64,000 nt of DNA from Methanoregula sp. (GCF_028679125.1 NZ_JAJRCG010000003.1:149049-213048), one strand, 5' to 3'; positions 1 through 9,742 are shown, numbered from the stretch's first letter. Notes: generated by a model not told the origin, from the letters alone. Translations and numbers: made by a program.

Positions 1-163
1 AGTAAAAAATCTGCCGGAAAATCTGGACGCCTTATCCCTTAAATCCCCGTTTGATACAAAACTCCTGCCGGTATTCAGATACGATCACGATGAAATCCCT
101 TTTTATCTCATCCCCACCAATCGCCCAACCGCTCCGGTCATGAGTATGTCACCAACCGGACGA
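1..163. other. Left edge, no assignable gene
   Basis: Plus-strand frame 2 is open from the window edge and stays open to position 451, running antisense through the MFS gene. The part before 164 reads like plausible protein (for example PVFRYDHDEIPFYLIPTN), so it may be the tail of a gene cut by the edge. I see no family signature and cannot place its true end. Confidence 0.2.
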
Positions 164-1234
164 TTACTTCCTTACCCCAACCGCCACCGTCACCGCAGCA
201 AGCGCCGAAACGCAGAATGCGGTAAAGAATCCCGGCCCATCCGCCACCAGCCCGGCAAGGAAGGGCAGTACGGCCATGCCAAGATAACTGGTGGTGGAAA
301 AGAGTCCCATGGCAATTCCCTGGTGATCGCGGATGCGGGACAAAAATCCCAGCTGGGCGATCATGACAAGCCCCGCGAGAAACCCGATGACAAGGAAACC
401 TGCCGGGTGGACGAGCGTGATCATGACCCCGGCTGCCATCGCGATTGCTGAAATGCGGATCAACCGGATATCGTCAACGGAGAAGCGCGAGATGAGAAGG
501 ACCGCGACGATCGTGGCGACACTCATACCGGCAATCCAGTACCCCAGGATATCCGGTTCCGCGCCGGAATATTTCGGGTAAAGGGAGGTAACGACACCCG
601 TGATCCCGATCAGGACAATGGACGAATACCAGATCCACCGGTACTCTTTCACCATAGGGAAAAATGCCCCCGCATCGAGATGATCAGCCCCGGGAATCTC
701 CGGTTCCCGGGCGATCAGGCTGGCAGCTGTCGGAATGCCTGCCAAGACCGTAAACAGGAGAATGCCGGCAACCGGCTGGTCGAGCCATGCAGCAAGCACA
801 CCGGCAAGGAGCAGGCCGAGAACGAGACCGGCATTCATGAGCGCCATGAAATACCCGCTCATCTTCGCATGTTCCACCTCCCGGTTGATACCGGCCAGGG
901 CCGGGGGAACAAACAGCCCGGCACCGATCCCCTCCAGGAACCGGGCCGCGAGCGCAGTTACGGGATCGACCGATGTGAAGAGGATGATCCCGCTGGTGAC
1001 CGTGAGAACAAGACCGAAGCGCATCATCAGGGTCCGGCCGTACCGGTCCGTGAGGATCCCGGATGGCAGCGTGCTGATGAATGCGCCGAGGAAATAGGCA
1101 GCGTAAATTGCCCCTTCCCACGAGGAAGCCGGGGAAAACGTTGTCAGGACCGGGACGATGGCGTTCGACAACGCCATGATGGAGAAGACGCCGAGAAAAA
1201 GAGTGACCTGGGATCTCAACAGCAACCGGTTCAT
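164..1234 (-). CDS. MFS transporter, short
   Basis: Major facilitator superfamily permease of the cytoplasmic membrane, substrate unknown. The loop after the second helix has the MFS motif A pattern (GILTDRYGRTLMM), and the protein is hydrophobic helices throughout. At 356 residues it is shorter than the usual 390-420, so one helix may be missing or the family is compact. The ATG start overlaps the stop of the upstream nuclease gene by 4 bases (ATGA), so it is probably translated from the same message as fttA and psmB. Confidence 0.85.
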   Translation of the reverse strand: MNRLLLRSQVTLFLGVFSIMALSNAIVPVLTTFSPASSWEGAIYAAYFLGAFISTLPSGILTDRYGRTLMMRFGLVLTVTSGIILFTSVDPVTALAARFLEGIGAGLFVPPALAGINREVEHAKMSGYFMALMNAGLVLGLLLAGVLAAWLDQPVAGILLFTVLAGIPTAASLIAREPEIPGADHLDAGAFFPMVKEYRWIWYSSIVLIGITGVVTSLYPKYSGAEPDILGYWIAGMSVATIVAVLLISRFSVDDIRLIRISAIAMAAGVMITLVHPAGFLVIGFLAGLVMIAQLGFLSRIRDHQGIAMGLFSTTSYLGMAVLPFLAGLVADGPGFFTAFCVSALAAVTVAVGVRK

Positions 1235-3141
1235 ACCATGCGGTAGGTCTCGAGGTTCATGGGGGAGTGGGTCTCGATATGGTAGCGCTTGTAGATTGAG
1301 CTCGCGAGATCGATCGTGTTATTCTCATCGCCATGGATACAGAAGATCTTCTCCGGGTGAGGAGAGATCTGGCCGATGTAGTTCATCAGCTGCCGGCGGT
1401 CGGAGTGCCCCGAGAACCCGTCGACTGTGACGATCTCGAGATTGATGGTGATCGTTCCCTTCCGGCCCATCGGCACCTCTCTCCAGCCTTTCTGGATCCG
1501 GCGACCGTAGGTCCCGTCGGCCTGGTACCCGACAAAGATGAGGGCATTCTTCTCATCCTGCGCAAGGTTCAGGAGGTATTCCATGACCGGGCCGCCGTTG
1601 AGCATACCGCTCGTGGAGATGATGACACACGGGTCGCCGGCCATCACTTTCTCGCGGAGGTCCTGGCTGTCCACCTGCGTGAAGCACTCGGCAAGGAAGG
1701 GATTCATGCCCTCGCGGAAGATCTGGTTCCGGAGATCGTTGTTGAGGTACTCGGGATACGTGGTGTGGATCGCGGTTGCCTCGCGGATCATACCATCGAG
1801 ATAGATCTTCACCTTCGGGATCTTCTCAAGGCGCATGCCTTCCTCAAGGGCGAGCATGACTTCCTGCGACCGGCCTACCGAGAAGGCGGGGATGATCACC
1901 TTGCCGCCCCGCTGAAGAACGGCGTTGATCGTCTCGTAGAGCCGGGCTTCGGCATCCACCCGGGGCTGCTGGAAATCGTTGCTGCCGCCGTACGTGCTCT
2001 CCATGAAGAGGGCTTCGAGCCGGGGGAACTGGTTGACCGCGGGGTTGAAGAGACGGCTCTTGGCGTAATTGAAGTCGCCGGTGAAGGCGATATTGTACAT
2101 GCCGTCGCCAACGTGGAAGTGGGCGATTGCCGAGCCGAGAATGTGGCCTGCGTTGTGGAACGTCAGCTTGATGTCCGGCGCAATATCGGTCACGCTGCCG
2201 TAGTTGAGGGCAATGGAGTGGCGGATATAGGTTTTGACCTCGTTCGAGCTGTACGGGATCTTCCGGCCTTCCTTGTTGATCACATCGAGGTAATCGAGCT
2301 GGAGCATGACCGAGAGGTCACGGGTCGGGGGGGTCGAGTACACCGGGCCTTCGTACCCGTATTTGTACAGGAGAGGTACGAGGGCGCAGTGGTCGAGGTG
2401 GGCGTGGGTAAGCACCACCGCATCGAGCTGGGAGAGCGGGTGGATCTCCGGGACATAGAGATACGGGGTTGCGCTGGAACTGTCGGGTTTCTCACCGCAG
2501 TCGATCAGCACCTTGCTGTCCGGGGTCGAGAGAAGGAACGCGGCCCGGCCGACTTCACGGCAGCAGCCGAGCGTGGTGACCCGGACCCACTGGTCCTTCC
2601 TGGCGGTCTCATCGCCGCGGGAAGGAAGATCACGGTGGATCCTCCGGCCAATGGTGCGGAGGAACTGTTTGCGCTCCTCGTTCGCGGACCGGAGGTACTG
2701 CCGGACCTGCTTGACCGTGGAACTCTCGATCGGGGGCGTCCGGACAACCTTCGCGGTCCAGCCGATATGCTTCGTGATCTCACGGAGCGTTGCACCGTTC
2801 TTGCCGATCACAACGCCCGGCTTCTCGGCCTCGATGAGCACTTCGCCGGTGTCAGCATCAAAAAAGATATCGGTGATACCGGCGGTCTCCGGCACAACAG
2901 CCTTGATCTCATTGTATGCTTTCTCGGGGTCTTCGAGAATCGTGGGCCTGACAACGATCCGCTTGCGCAGGTCCCGGGCAAGGATCTTGATTAAGTCAGC
3001 CTCGTCCGCGAACCGTTTGGGGTCATCGGTATAGATGACCAGTTCCGGTCCTTCAAACTCGACCTGCGTTACCGTAATGCCGTGAGGCACTTTCTCATTG
3101 ATCTTATCTTTGAGCTCCTTGAGCCGTTCTTCAATTTGCAT
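1231..3141 (-). CDS. fttA: FttA / aCPSF1 beta-CASP ribonuclease, archaeal transcription termination factor
   Basis: Archaeal homologue of the eukaryotic cleavage and polyadenylation nuclease CPSF73. In other archaea it cleaves nascent RNA and drives transcription termination. The first ~180 residues hold KH-type RNA-binding domains, with a GKNG loop at 113-116. The metallo-beta-lactamase core carries the zinc ligands HAHLDH at 246-251, followed by the beta-CASP insert and a late HGD motif. The length (636) is normal for the family. It lies 35 bases downstream of psmB and overlaps the MFS gene by 4 bases. Confidence 0.96.
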   Translation of the reverse strand: MQIEERLKELKDKINEKVPHGITVTQVEFEGPELVIYTDDPKRFADEADLIKILARDLRKRIVVRPTILEDPEKAYNEIKAVVPETAGITDIFFDADTGEVLIEAEKPGVVIGKNGATLREITKHIGWTAKVVRTPPIESSTVKQVRQYLRSANEERKQFLRTIGRRIHRDLPSRGDETARKDQWVRVTTLGCCREVGRAAFLLSTPDSKVLIDCGEKPDSSSATPYLYVPEIHPLSQLDAVVLTHAHLDHCALVPLLYKYGYEGPVYSTPPTRDLSVMLQLDYLDVINKEGRKIPYSSNEVKTYIRHSIALNYGSVTDIAPDIKLTFHNAGHILGSAIAHFHVGDGMYNIAFTGDFNYAKSRLFNPAVNQFPRLEALFMESTYGGSNDFQQPRVDAEARLYETINAVLQRGGKVIIPAFSVGRSQEVMLALEEGMRLEKIPKVKIYLDGMIREATAIHTTYPEYLNNDLRNQIFREGMNPFLAECFTQVDSQDLREKVMAGDPCVIISTSGMLNGGPVMEYLLNLAQDEKNALIFVGYQADGTYGRRIQKGWREVPMGRKGTITINLEIVTVDGFSGHSDRRQLMNYIGQISPHPEKIFCIHGDENNTIDLASSIYKRYHIETHSPMNLETYRMV

Positions 3142-3176
3142 AAAAAAGTCGTCCTGAATGTTGTCTTAAAAAAGGA

Positions 3177-3818
3177 TTATGCGGAGGATTTGACATGATA
3201 TTTCTTTATTTCATCCTCGGTGAGGATCTGGAATTTCTCTTTCGTTATCACGACAACCTGGATCCCTTCGCCGGATGCAGAATCGCGTTTCATTGCCGAT
3301 TTCAGGCCGCGGACCGCAAGTTCGATTGCTTCTGCCTCGGTCATCTCCGGCTTGTACCGGTCTTCCAGCACACCATATGCCATCGGCGATCCGGACCCGG
3401 TTGAGACAACCTCTTCTTCCTTTGTTGCCCCTCCCATTGCATCCACGGAATAGACGCTGGGACCGTGGTCGTCAACGCCGCCGACAAGGAGCTGGACATA
3501 GTACGGGAAGTAGCGGTTCTGGTTGAGGTAATTGGACAGGAGCGTTGCCGTTGCTCCGACCGTGATCGGGCGGGACCTGCGGATCTGGTAGAGGTTGCAT
3601 TCAACCGTCAGGATGCGGGCAAGCTGCTGGGCATCCCCGACACCGCCGGCCGTGGTCATGCCAATCCGGTCTGCGACCTGGTACACTTTCTTTGCTTTCT
3701 TGCTTGCGATCATGCTGCCCATGGTCGCCCTTTTCTCGGTTGCGAGGATCACACCTCCGGCAAAGACAATGCCGATGGTGGTGGTACCCTTCATGGACTC
3801 CTGTAACTGTTCAGGCAT
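3177..3818 (-). CDS. psmB: Proteasome beta subunit
   Basis: Catalytic subunit of the 20S proteasome, cytoplasmic, working with an alpha ring encoded elsewhere. An 11-residue propeptide ([11 protein letters not shown]) precedes the autocatalytic site, and Thr12 becomes the mature N-terminal nucleophile. The mature chain keeps Glu17 and Lys33, the usual archaeal partners of Thr1. A GGGGTG Shine-Dalgarno sits just before the ATG, with an A/T-rich stretch upstream suited to a promoter. It is the first gene of the psmB-fttA-MFS operon, a pairing commonly seen in euryarchaea. Confidence 0.97.
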   Translation of the reverse strand: MPEQLQESMKGTTTIGIVFAGGVILATEKRATMGSMIASKKAKKVYQVADRIGMTTAGGVGDAQQLARILTVECNLYQIRRSRPITVGATATLLSNYLNQNRYFPYYVQLLVGGVDDHGPSVYSVDAMGGATKEEEVVSTGSGSPMAYGVLEDRYKPEMTEAEAIELAVRGLKSAMKRDSASGEGIQVVVITKEKFQILTEDEIKKYHVKSSA

Positions 3819-3991
3819 ATTGACACCCCAAAAAACTAATAAACGCCTAAAATATGATAAAAGCGCTTGAAAGTACTGGTGATATTCAAAAACTTAAAGG
3901 TTGCTATCGGCGCAGTAGTGAGCATTTTTTGCTATTCTGTCGATAACAAGGGTATTTGATTATTCGCGCGCTCGTTCAGAAATAAAGGTGG

Positions 3992-4840
3992 TTATTCAGG
4001 CTCTTCTTTACAGAAAGCCCGGATAAGCTCCCGATCATAGAGCATGGCAACCAGTTTCTTGTCGCCGTTCACGACGGGCAGCTGGTCTACGCGGGCGCGG
4101 CGCATCTTCAGGGCGCACTCGCTCACTTCTGCATTCTGCGGAACCGCAACCACATTCTTGACCATGGCCATCTTGACCGGCCGGTTCGGCAGCTGCACCC
4201 GCGAGATACCGAAACTGATCGTGTGGTTGTCCCGGATGCTCTCCCAGGTCCACTCGTCATCATCAGTCCCGTTGGAAAAGTCAGAGACACCAACAGAGTC
4301 TTCAATGCTTGAACTCCGGATGAGATCGCGTTCGGAGATGATGCCCTGGAGCTTGTTCTCGGCATCCAGGATCGGGATTGCATCGACACCGGAGATCTCC
4401 ATGACACGTCCGACTACCGGCAGGGGCGTCTCTTCCCAGAGGGCAAACGTCTTGCTGGTGTACGTGTCCTTGATCTCGTCCTTGATCTTGAGCTGCGCAA
4501 GGGCGTGGACGATATCAGCGACCGAAAGGAGACCTACCAGCTGGTTGTCTTCGACAACCGGGAGCCTGCGGATGCGTTTTTCGACAAGGAGGCGGGCAGC
4601 GTCATGGATATCCGTGTCCGGCCCGACCGTGATCGGTTTTGAGGTCATCAGGAGGCCGAGCTGGGTCTCTTCGGGTTTCCGCAGCAGGTCTTTTCGTGTG
4701 ATGATACCGACAAGTTTCTTGTTCTTCTTGACCGGTACACCGGAGATCCCCGTACGCTTGAGGATCTTCAGGACATCATCGCGGTTTCCCGGGATTTCGA
4801 CGTCAACAACGTCGGCCGTCATGTAGTCTCTGACAATCAT
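3992..4840 (-). CDS. Four-CBS-domain protein
   Basis: Likely cytoplasmic nucleotide-sensing regulator made of two CBS pairs and no recognised output domain. CBS motifs begin near residues 1 (MIVRDYMTADVVDVE), 62 (LLMTSKPITVGPD), 130 and 222 (VKNVVAVPQNAEV), each followed by a VVxxxxLVGLLS-type strand. An acidic linker (DDDEWTW, ~195-202) separates the last domain. CBS pairs usually bind AMP, ATP or S-adenosylmethionine; the ligand and target here are unknown. It follows the UspA gene by 5 bases and is probably co-transcribed. Confidence 0.9.
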   Translation of the reverse strand: MIVRDYMTADVVDVEIPGNRDDVLKILKRTGISGVPVKKNKKLVGIITRKDLLRKPEETQLGLLMTSKPITVGPDTDIHDAARLLVEKRIRRLPVVEDNQLVGLLSVADIVHALAQLKIKDEIKDTYTSKTFALWEETPLPVVGRVMEISGVDAIPILDAENKLQGIISERDLIRSSSIEDSVGVSDFSNGTDDDEWTWESIRDNHTISFGISRVQLPNRPVKMAMVKNVVAVPQNAEVSECALKMRRARVDQLPVVNGDKKLVAMLYDRELIRAFCKEEPE

Positions 4841-4845
4841 TTCTG

Positions 4846-5274
4846 TTATGATCTCACCACCATGGTGGATACCCTGCTGTGGGTGACAACGAATGTGCTG
4901 ACACTGCCGATAAGGAGACGGTCCGTCTGGCTCTTGCCATGGGAACCTACAATGATGAGATCCGCTTTTATTGCATCGGCAAGGGCAATTACTTCGCTGC
5001 CGGCATGACCGGACTTGAGATGGGTTGTAAGGGGGATGCCGTGTGCGGCTGATTCTGTCTTGGCCTTGTCGAGGACCGCCTCGCCTTCATTCTTGAGGAC
5101 ATTATACATGACTTCCACGGTGTTATCCGCAGGAAGGGAGGAGAAGAGGCCGGTCTCAACGATATACGCTGCATGCAGCTTTGCGTTTCCTGCCCTGGCG
5201 ATCTCAATTGCGCGGTCAAGGGCCTGCTGCCCGGCCGGCGATCCATCAAGTGCTACAAGGATATTAGTAAACAC
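4846..5274 (-). CDS. Universal stress protein, UspA family
   Basis: Small cytoplasmic alpha/beta nucleotide-binding protein (142 residues). The N-terminal strand NILVALDGSPAGQQAL and the C-terminal GSHGKSQTDRLLIGSVS match the Usp ATP-binding motif (G-2x-G-9x-G-S/T). I chose the GTG at 5274 because GGTGAT lies 4 bases before it; the longer frame begins with two TTG codons and would add residues before the usual family start. It heads an operon with the CBS protein, which suggests joint energy or nucleotide sensing. Confidence 0.92.
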   Translation of the reverse strand: MFTNILVALDGSPAGQQALDRAIEIARAGNAKLHAAYIVETGLFSSLPADNTVEVMYNVLKNEGEAVLDKAKTESAAHGIPLTTHLKSGHAGSEVIALADAIKADLIIVGSHGKSQTDRLLIGSVSTFVVTHSRVSTMVVRS

Positions 5275-5303
5275 AGTAATCACCCACAACAAACATGCCC
5301 GTC

Positions 5304-6353
5304 TTATAAGACGTCAGGATTAAAAACCCTTTTGGAAACCGTTGCAGAAGAAAGCCGTTTAACTATGGATGCAACCGGATCGCGGCTGAATTTATGCGCG
5401 GTTTTTTCCGGGTCGATCAAAACCAGATTTGCCCGCGCACCGGCCCTGATAAAAAATGGCGAGCCGGCAAGAACGGATCCCGCGACGGCGGACCGGAGAA
5501 TGGCAGTGGGATTCATCCGGTAAACCGTTGAGACAAACGCCATCTCTCCCTGCATCTCCGGCGGAACAAACATCACATTATCGGTCCCCAGCCAGACCGT
5601 GCAGCCGAGTTCCTCCATCAGCGCAAGCGGGGGATGGCGTGATGAGGATGCAACGCCCAGGGTCCAGTTGGACCGGGGGCAGACGACTAGGGGAATCTGT
5701 TTCTCGGCACAGAGACGGAGCTGCTTTCTGGTCGCATGGGTGGCATGGACGATGAAGTCCGGGTCGAATGCCAGCGCTGCATCCACATCATCCTTATCCC
5801 GCTCCCCGGCGTGGAATGCAATTTTCTTTCCCGCCCGTCGTGCGGCTCCGATGATGAGTTCCAGGTCGGGAATGTCGCGGGTACTGCTGATCCCGGCACC
5901 GTCGCCGATCATCTCCCCTCCTTCGCGTCCGAAGATACAGGATACGAACGGCAGCCCGTGACCGGCTTCCCGCAGGGCCGTGACTCCCTCCCTGCCCCCC
6001 TCGCGGAAGTCCGCACAGCCGAATGTTCCCCCGGCAATCATCCCCTCCATGCTCGCCCGCATTCCCGCGAGCAGATCCGAGCGCGGGGCTGCACGGAGCA
6101 GCCGGTGTTTCAGGCCGTCCGGGGGAGTGACGAGTGCGGCAAGGTCGCCCGTGACCCCGCAGTCCATGGCCAGGGTATCACCAAGGTGCGTGTGGGCATT
6201 GAAGAATGCCGGACAGATCCATACCGGCGGGGCACGGGGATTCTCTTCAATTGCTGTGATCCGCCCGTCTTCGATAACGATATCGGCCATGAGGGGCGCG
6301 AGCTCCTCACCCACAAATGCCAGACCGGAGAGGACAACGGGCGTTTTTATCAT
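5304..6353 (-). CDS. Amidohydrolase, TRZ/ATZ-cytosine deaminase type
   Basis: Metal-dependent hydrolase or deaminase (349 residues), probably acting on a purine, pyrimidine or similar ring; the substrate cannot be read from sequence. Metal ligands are visible as FFNAHTHLGD near residue 52, FHAGE, HATH and LGTDN. The ATG at 6353 is preceded by AAAGGAGAGAGA, a good ribosome site; a longer frame would overlap the divergent Sec61beta promoter. Methanogen DadD/MtaD-type deaminases are longer (about 420), so this is probably a different subgroup. Confidence 0.85.
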   Translation of the reverse strand: MIKTPVVLSGLAFVGEELAPLMADIVIEDGRITAIEENPRAPPVWICPAFFNAHTHLGDTLAMDCGVTGDLAALVTPPDGLKHRLLRAAPRSDLLAGMRASMEGMIAGGTFGCADFREGGREGVTALREAGHGLPFVSCIFGREGGEMIGDGAGISSTRDIPDLELIIGAARRAGKKIAFHAGERDKDDVDAALAFDPDFIVHATHATRKQLRLCAEKQIPLVVCPRSNWTLGVASSSRHPPLALMEELGCTVWLGTDNVMFVPPEMQGEMAFVSTVYRMNPTAILRSAVAGSVLAGSPFFIRAGARANLVLIDPEKTAHKFSRDPVASIVKRLSSATVSKRVFNPDVL

Positions 6354-6398
6354 GAAGCGTCTCTCTCCTTTATATGTCGAAAAAAGAAATATATTTGC
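6354..6398. promoter_or_regulatory. Divergent promoter, amidohydrolase / Sec61beta
   Basis: Only 45 bases separate the two start codons. TTATATG (about 6370) is ~28 bases before the Sec61beta ATG, which would give a leaderless message. AAATATATTT (about 6388) faces the amidohydrolase, which has a GGAGAG ribosome site. Confidence 0.55.
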
Positions 6399-6563
6399 AT
6401 GGCAAAGAAGCAAGGTGGAAGATTACTCTCCTCAGCAGGACTCGTCAACTATTATGAGAGCGAGGACCGGCGGGCTGTCCACATCAGCCCCATCACCGTC
6501 ATGGTCGTAGCCGCAGCAATCGGCATCATTATCATGGTTCTCAATATCGTGTTCCCCGGATAA
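6399..6563 (+). CDS. Preprotein translocase subunit Sec61beta (SecG-like)
   Basis: The 54-residue tail-anchored subunit of the archaeal Sec translocon. It has the typical layout: a polar N-terminus with GGRLLSSAGLVNYYE, then a single C-terminal transmembrane helix (about residues 32-52, ITVMVVAAAIGIIIMVLNIV). The motif around SSAGLxxYY is diagnostic for archaeal Sec61beta. It is convergent with cofE. Confidence 0.95.
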   Translation: MAKKQGGRLLSSAGLVNYYESEDRRAVHISPITVMVVAAAIGIIIMVLNIVFPG

Positions 6564-6573
6564 GCCGGAAAAA

Positions 6574-7326
6574 TTACGACCATTCTTTTTTCAGCACGCG
6601 CCGCGTGATATCCTCTTCACCGCTGAAGTAGAGGTTGTCATGGCCGGTCCATGTCCCACAGTTCCGGAAGATCACCGCGGGCACCCCGTTGTTGCTCTCG
6701 CCCATGACAAAGTTGGAGAACCCGGCAATCTCGTCCACGACCGCTTCTTCCGTGATCTTGAGCACGTGGCCGAAGAGATCGGTGTCGCCCCGGAAGTCGC
6801 GGATCGCGGTCATGCCGCTCCACCCGATGGCATTGCCGGTCTGGCCGCGCCGGAACGAACGCCCGCAGGTATCCGTGATGATCGCCCCGACATTCTTACC
6901 GGTCAGTTCAAGGATCCGCTCCCGCACGCCGTCAGCCGCCTTCATCGGCTCGGGCGGGAGGAAGATCACCATGCCATCCTCGATATTGCTCTGGTCAACA
7001 CCGGCCCGGACACCGATATGGCCGAACGGGAGTTCGGACAGGATGAACGGTTGTTCCATGATGATATCCGCAGATGCATCCAGCACAGCCTGCACGAACC
7101 TCGGGTCCTCGCCATTCATGCCCCCCAGCCGGACAGCCCGTTCGGTTGGCGTGATCGATGCAAGGGATTTGGTATAGCCTTTCGATTTCGAATAGATGGT
7201 AGAGGCAATGCAGAGGATGTCTCCCTCCTCAACCGGAATGCGTTCGCAGATCAGTGCCGCAACGTCGTCACCGGCATGGATAAGGGGAAGCCCCCGCACA
7301 CCCATCACCTGAATCGGGTTTGTCAT
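6574..7326 (-). CDS. cofE: Coenzyme F420:L-glutamate ligase
   Basis: Adds gamma-linked glutamates to F420-0 using GTP, a late step of coenzyme F420 synthesis in the cytoplasm. Recognisable stretches are the N-terminal VRGLPLIHAGDDVAALI, the DGMVIFLPPEP region, and IITDTCGRSFRRGQTGNAIG, all characteristic of CofE. The length (250) is normal. The ATG at 7326 is used; a GTG one codon upstream is also possible. F420 is the main hydride carrier of methanogenesis, so this fits a methanogen host. Confidence 0.96.
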   Translation of the reverse strand: MTNPIQVMGVRGLPLIHAGDDVAALICERIPVEEGDILCIASTIYSKSKGYTKSLASITPTERAVRLGGMNGEDPRFVQAVLDASADIIMEQPFILSELPFGHIGVRAGVDQSNIEDGMVIFLPPEPMKAADGVRERILELTGKNVGAIITDTCGRSFRRGQTGNAIGWSGMTAIRDFRGDTDLFGHVLKITEEAVVDEIAGFSNFVMGESNNGVPAVIFRNCGTWTGHDNLYFSGEEDITRRVLKKEWS

Positions 7327-7605
7327 CACATCTCTATGAGATGAACTGCCGATATAGGGATTTCGGAATGCTTGCGGAATGAGGAAAACCGGAAGAGTGG
7401 GACAATAAAAGTAAAAAGGGAGATAGGATGGCTCCCCGCGGCGGCGTTTATCGCTAAAGGGGGAATGGGGGCCTCACCCCCCATCATTGGCCACAACCCC
7501 CCGTGCCTGTGCAGCTTTTCATTGGTGGATACACTTTTCATCCGTCGCTACTTCCCGACCATTCAAGCGCCGATATATTTTTATGGTGATCGCGTGAATG
7601 ACCTC

Positions 7606-7893
7606 ATGATCATGTACCCTATCATCCGGTGCCCGGGATGCAGGACATTTACGTACGTGGACAATTTCCAGCGCTGGAAACTCTGTCCCCACTGCGGGCA
7701 TGCCTATGAAGTGGCCAGGGCGCCGGTGTATCTCGATGTCGAAGACCACCATGAAGCGGAGCATATCGTCCGCCAGATGGAAAAACACCTCCATTCAACC
7801 AAGAAAAAGGACTTCACTCCTGAAGAACTGGAGGAACTGCGCCACCACTATACGAATGCGCTGAAGCACAAGAGCCACCGCCCGGTGCATTGA
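7606..7893 (+). CDS. DUF1922-like zinc-ribbon protein
   Basis: A 95-residue protein with a zinc ribbon: CPGC near residues 10-13 and CPHC near 28-31, each in a YPIIRCPGC / KLCPHCGHAYEV context resembling the archaeal DUF1922 family. A charged helix follows. The open frame extends back to 7372, but the upstream part is low complexity and differs in character. A TATA-like CGATATATTT at 7571-7580 lies ~28 bases before the ATG at 7606, suggesting a leaderless message (7612 is an alternative). Function is unknown; zinc ribbons of this kind often bind RNA or protein. Confidence 0.75.
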   Translation: MIMYPIIRCPGCRTFTYVDNFQRWKLCPHCGHAYEVARAPVYLDVEDHHEAEHIVRQMEKHLHSTKKKDFTPEELEELRHHYTNALKHKSHRPVH

Positions 7894-7927
7894 TTCCGCT
7901 GCACCCTGGTACTTTTTTATTTCCCTG

Positions 7928-9307
7928 TCAGGCCCCGTCAGGGTGAATTGTCCCGCGGACAAAGGACGTGACGACCCCTACAAGACAGAGCAGGGTAAAG
8001 ACGATAAACGCGATGACCACGCTCGTCATGAGCTGGGGGTACACTGCCGGGGTGACACTGACCGGGCCGATGATAATCGCAAAACAGAACATTGCGATGG
8101 CCATCGAGAGGAGCTGCCCGAGCGATCGCATGGTGGCATTCATGCCGGATGCAATGCCGAGATGCTTCATCTCCACCGAACTCATGATAGCGTTGGTGTT
8201 GGGTGACGAGAAGAGGCCATACCCGAGCCCCATCACCATTAGGCATGCAACAATCACCCAGACCGGTGTGGACGGGGCGAGGAAGATAAAGAAGAACAAA
8301 CCCAGCGTTGTCAGTGCCATACCGGCGGTCGCGACAATACGGGGCTCGATGCGATCGGAGAGCCTGCCCGTGATGGGCGAGAAGATCATCTGGACCACCG
8401 GTTGTGCAACCAGGATAAGCCCGGCAGATTCGGCCGGGAATCCCTGGATGTACTGGAGGTACAGGGAGAGGAGAACACCGACACCAAAGGTCGAGCCGTA
8501 GTTGATCATGGCGGCGATATTCGAGAAGACGAAGGTCCGGTTGCCGGAAAAGACCGACAGGTCGATAAGGGGGCTTTTCGTCCGGTGCTCCCACCAGAAA
8601 AAGACCGTTCCGGCCGCCAGCGCTGCGAGGACCCATGCAACACCCGCCGGGTCAGGGAAGAGGAGCATACCGTAGATGAGACAGAAGAGCATGATGCCGT
8701 AGGCGACCGCCCCGTACCGGTCAAAGAGTTCACCGGCAGCATCCGCCCACTCGTGCCGGATCCCATGCAGGGTGAGTGCGATGGTCAGCAGGCCGAGCGG
8801 GACATTGACGAGAAAAATTGCCGGCCAGCCGAAATGGTCGGTGAGGATCCCCCCGAGGAACGGCCCGAGCGAGAGACCCGCATAGACCGTGGCGATGGTG
8901 ATGCCGAGTGCAGCTCCCCGTTCGCCCGGGCCAAAGACCTGCGTGACAATAGCAAGTGATGTGGCAAAGAGCATGGCACCACCGATCCCCTGGATGAAAC
9001 GCCCTCCGATCAACAGGGCCTCATCCGGGGCAAAAGCACAGGCAAACGATGCAAGGGTATAGATCAACAGGCCGATGAGGAAGATCTTCTTGCGCCCGAC
9101 AATATCGGCATACCGGCCGAACGGAACAATGAAGACGGCGGCAGCGATGATGTAGGCCGAAGTGATCCATCCCAGCGTAACTGCATCCGCATGGAACTGT
9201 GCGGCCATGGCAGGCAGTGCCACCGTAATGGACGAGCCGGTGAACGGGACGAGAAAACTTGCAAGGGCCGCAACAACAAGGATAGTCTTCTTTTCCCGTG
9301 CATCAAT
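7928..9307 (-). CDS. MFS drug-efflux-type transporter, DHA2/EmrB-QacA family
   Basis: Fourteen-helix proton-driven exporter of the cytoplasmic membrane (459 residues from the ATG at 9307). It starts with the QacA-like FLVPFTGSSITVALPAMAAQF helix and carries motif A (FGRYADIVGRKKIFLIG) and the helix-5 antiporter motif (AALGITIATVYAGLSLGPFLGG). The extra 16 residues of the longer frame are not typical, and CTTATAGGA about 25 bases upstream could give a leaderless transcript. A 6-bp inverted repeat (CCGCTC/GAGCGG, 9362-9377) upstream could be an operator. Substrate unknown. Confidence 0.9.
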   Translation of the reverse strand: MDAREKKTILVVAALASFLVPFTGSSITVALPAMAAQFHADAVTLGWITSAYIIAAAVFIVPFGRYADIVGRKKIFLIGLLIYTLASFACAFAPDEALLIGGRFIQGIGGAMLFATSLAIVTQVFGPGERGAALGITIATVYAGLSLGPFLGGILTDHFGWPAIFLVNVPLGLLTIALTLHGIRHEWADAAGELFDRYGAVAYGIMLFCLIYGMLLFPDPAGVAWVLAALAAGTVFFWWEHRTKSPLIDLSVFSGNRTFVFSNIAAMINYGSTFGVGVLLSLYLQYIQGFPAESAGLILVAQPVVQMIFSPITGRLSDRIEPRIVATAGMALTTLGLFFFIFLAPSTPVWVIVACLMVMGLGYGLFSSPNTNAIMSSVEMKHLGIASGMNATMRSLGQLLSMAIAMFCFAIIIGPVSVTPAVYPQLMTSVVIAFIVFTLLCLVGVVTSFVRGTIHPDGA

Positions 9308-9742
9308 CATGGCGATACCGGCTCTGTAATATTCTCCTATAAGCCCGGTCGCCATAAAAATCCGCTCATGAGAGCGGTTTATAGATACCTGGTTCTTAAG
9401 AGATCCCGTTCCGTCCTGTAAATACGCCGGGGGTACAAGGATTTCAAAACGCGCACGGTTACCTTGCGTGCCGGTCTCACTGGTCGGGAGCCGGGTAATC
9501 CCGGTAATCTCCCGGGAGAGGAACCGGCCGGAAACGGCATGCCGGACGTGTTTTTCCGGATACCGATAGATTCCTGCATCCCTCCCACGACACCGCAGCC
9601 GTCATTCCCGCAATGGATTCGTTTCTATACCGCTCATTCTCCCTGGCGACAGAGCGGTTATGCGGGTTGCCCATATCCCCGGACAACGTGAACCGGGCAA
9701 ACAGAATTCTTCATATCTGATGAACCGGCATACACCGGTAGA
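9308..9742. other. Intergenic region between divergent genes
   Basis: No convincing gene. The frames here have scrambled composition. It holds the inverted repeat at 9362-9377, several CCGG-rich short palindromes near 9490-9530, and ACCGG/CCGGT at 9722-9737 just before the flavoprotein start. Confidence 0.4.

Noticed and set aside
1333..2994. 553-codon open frame antisense to fttA
   Set aside because: Shadow of a GC-rich gene on the other strand; composition and lack of motifs show no coding signal, and fttA is certain.
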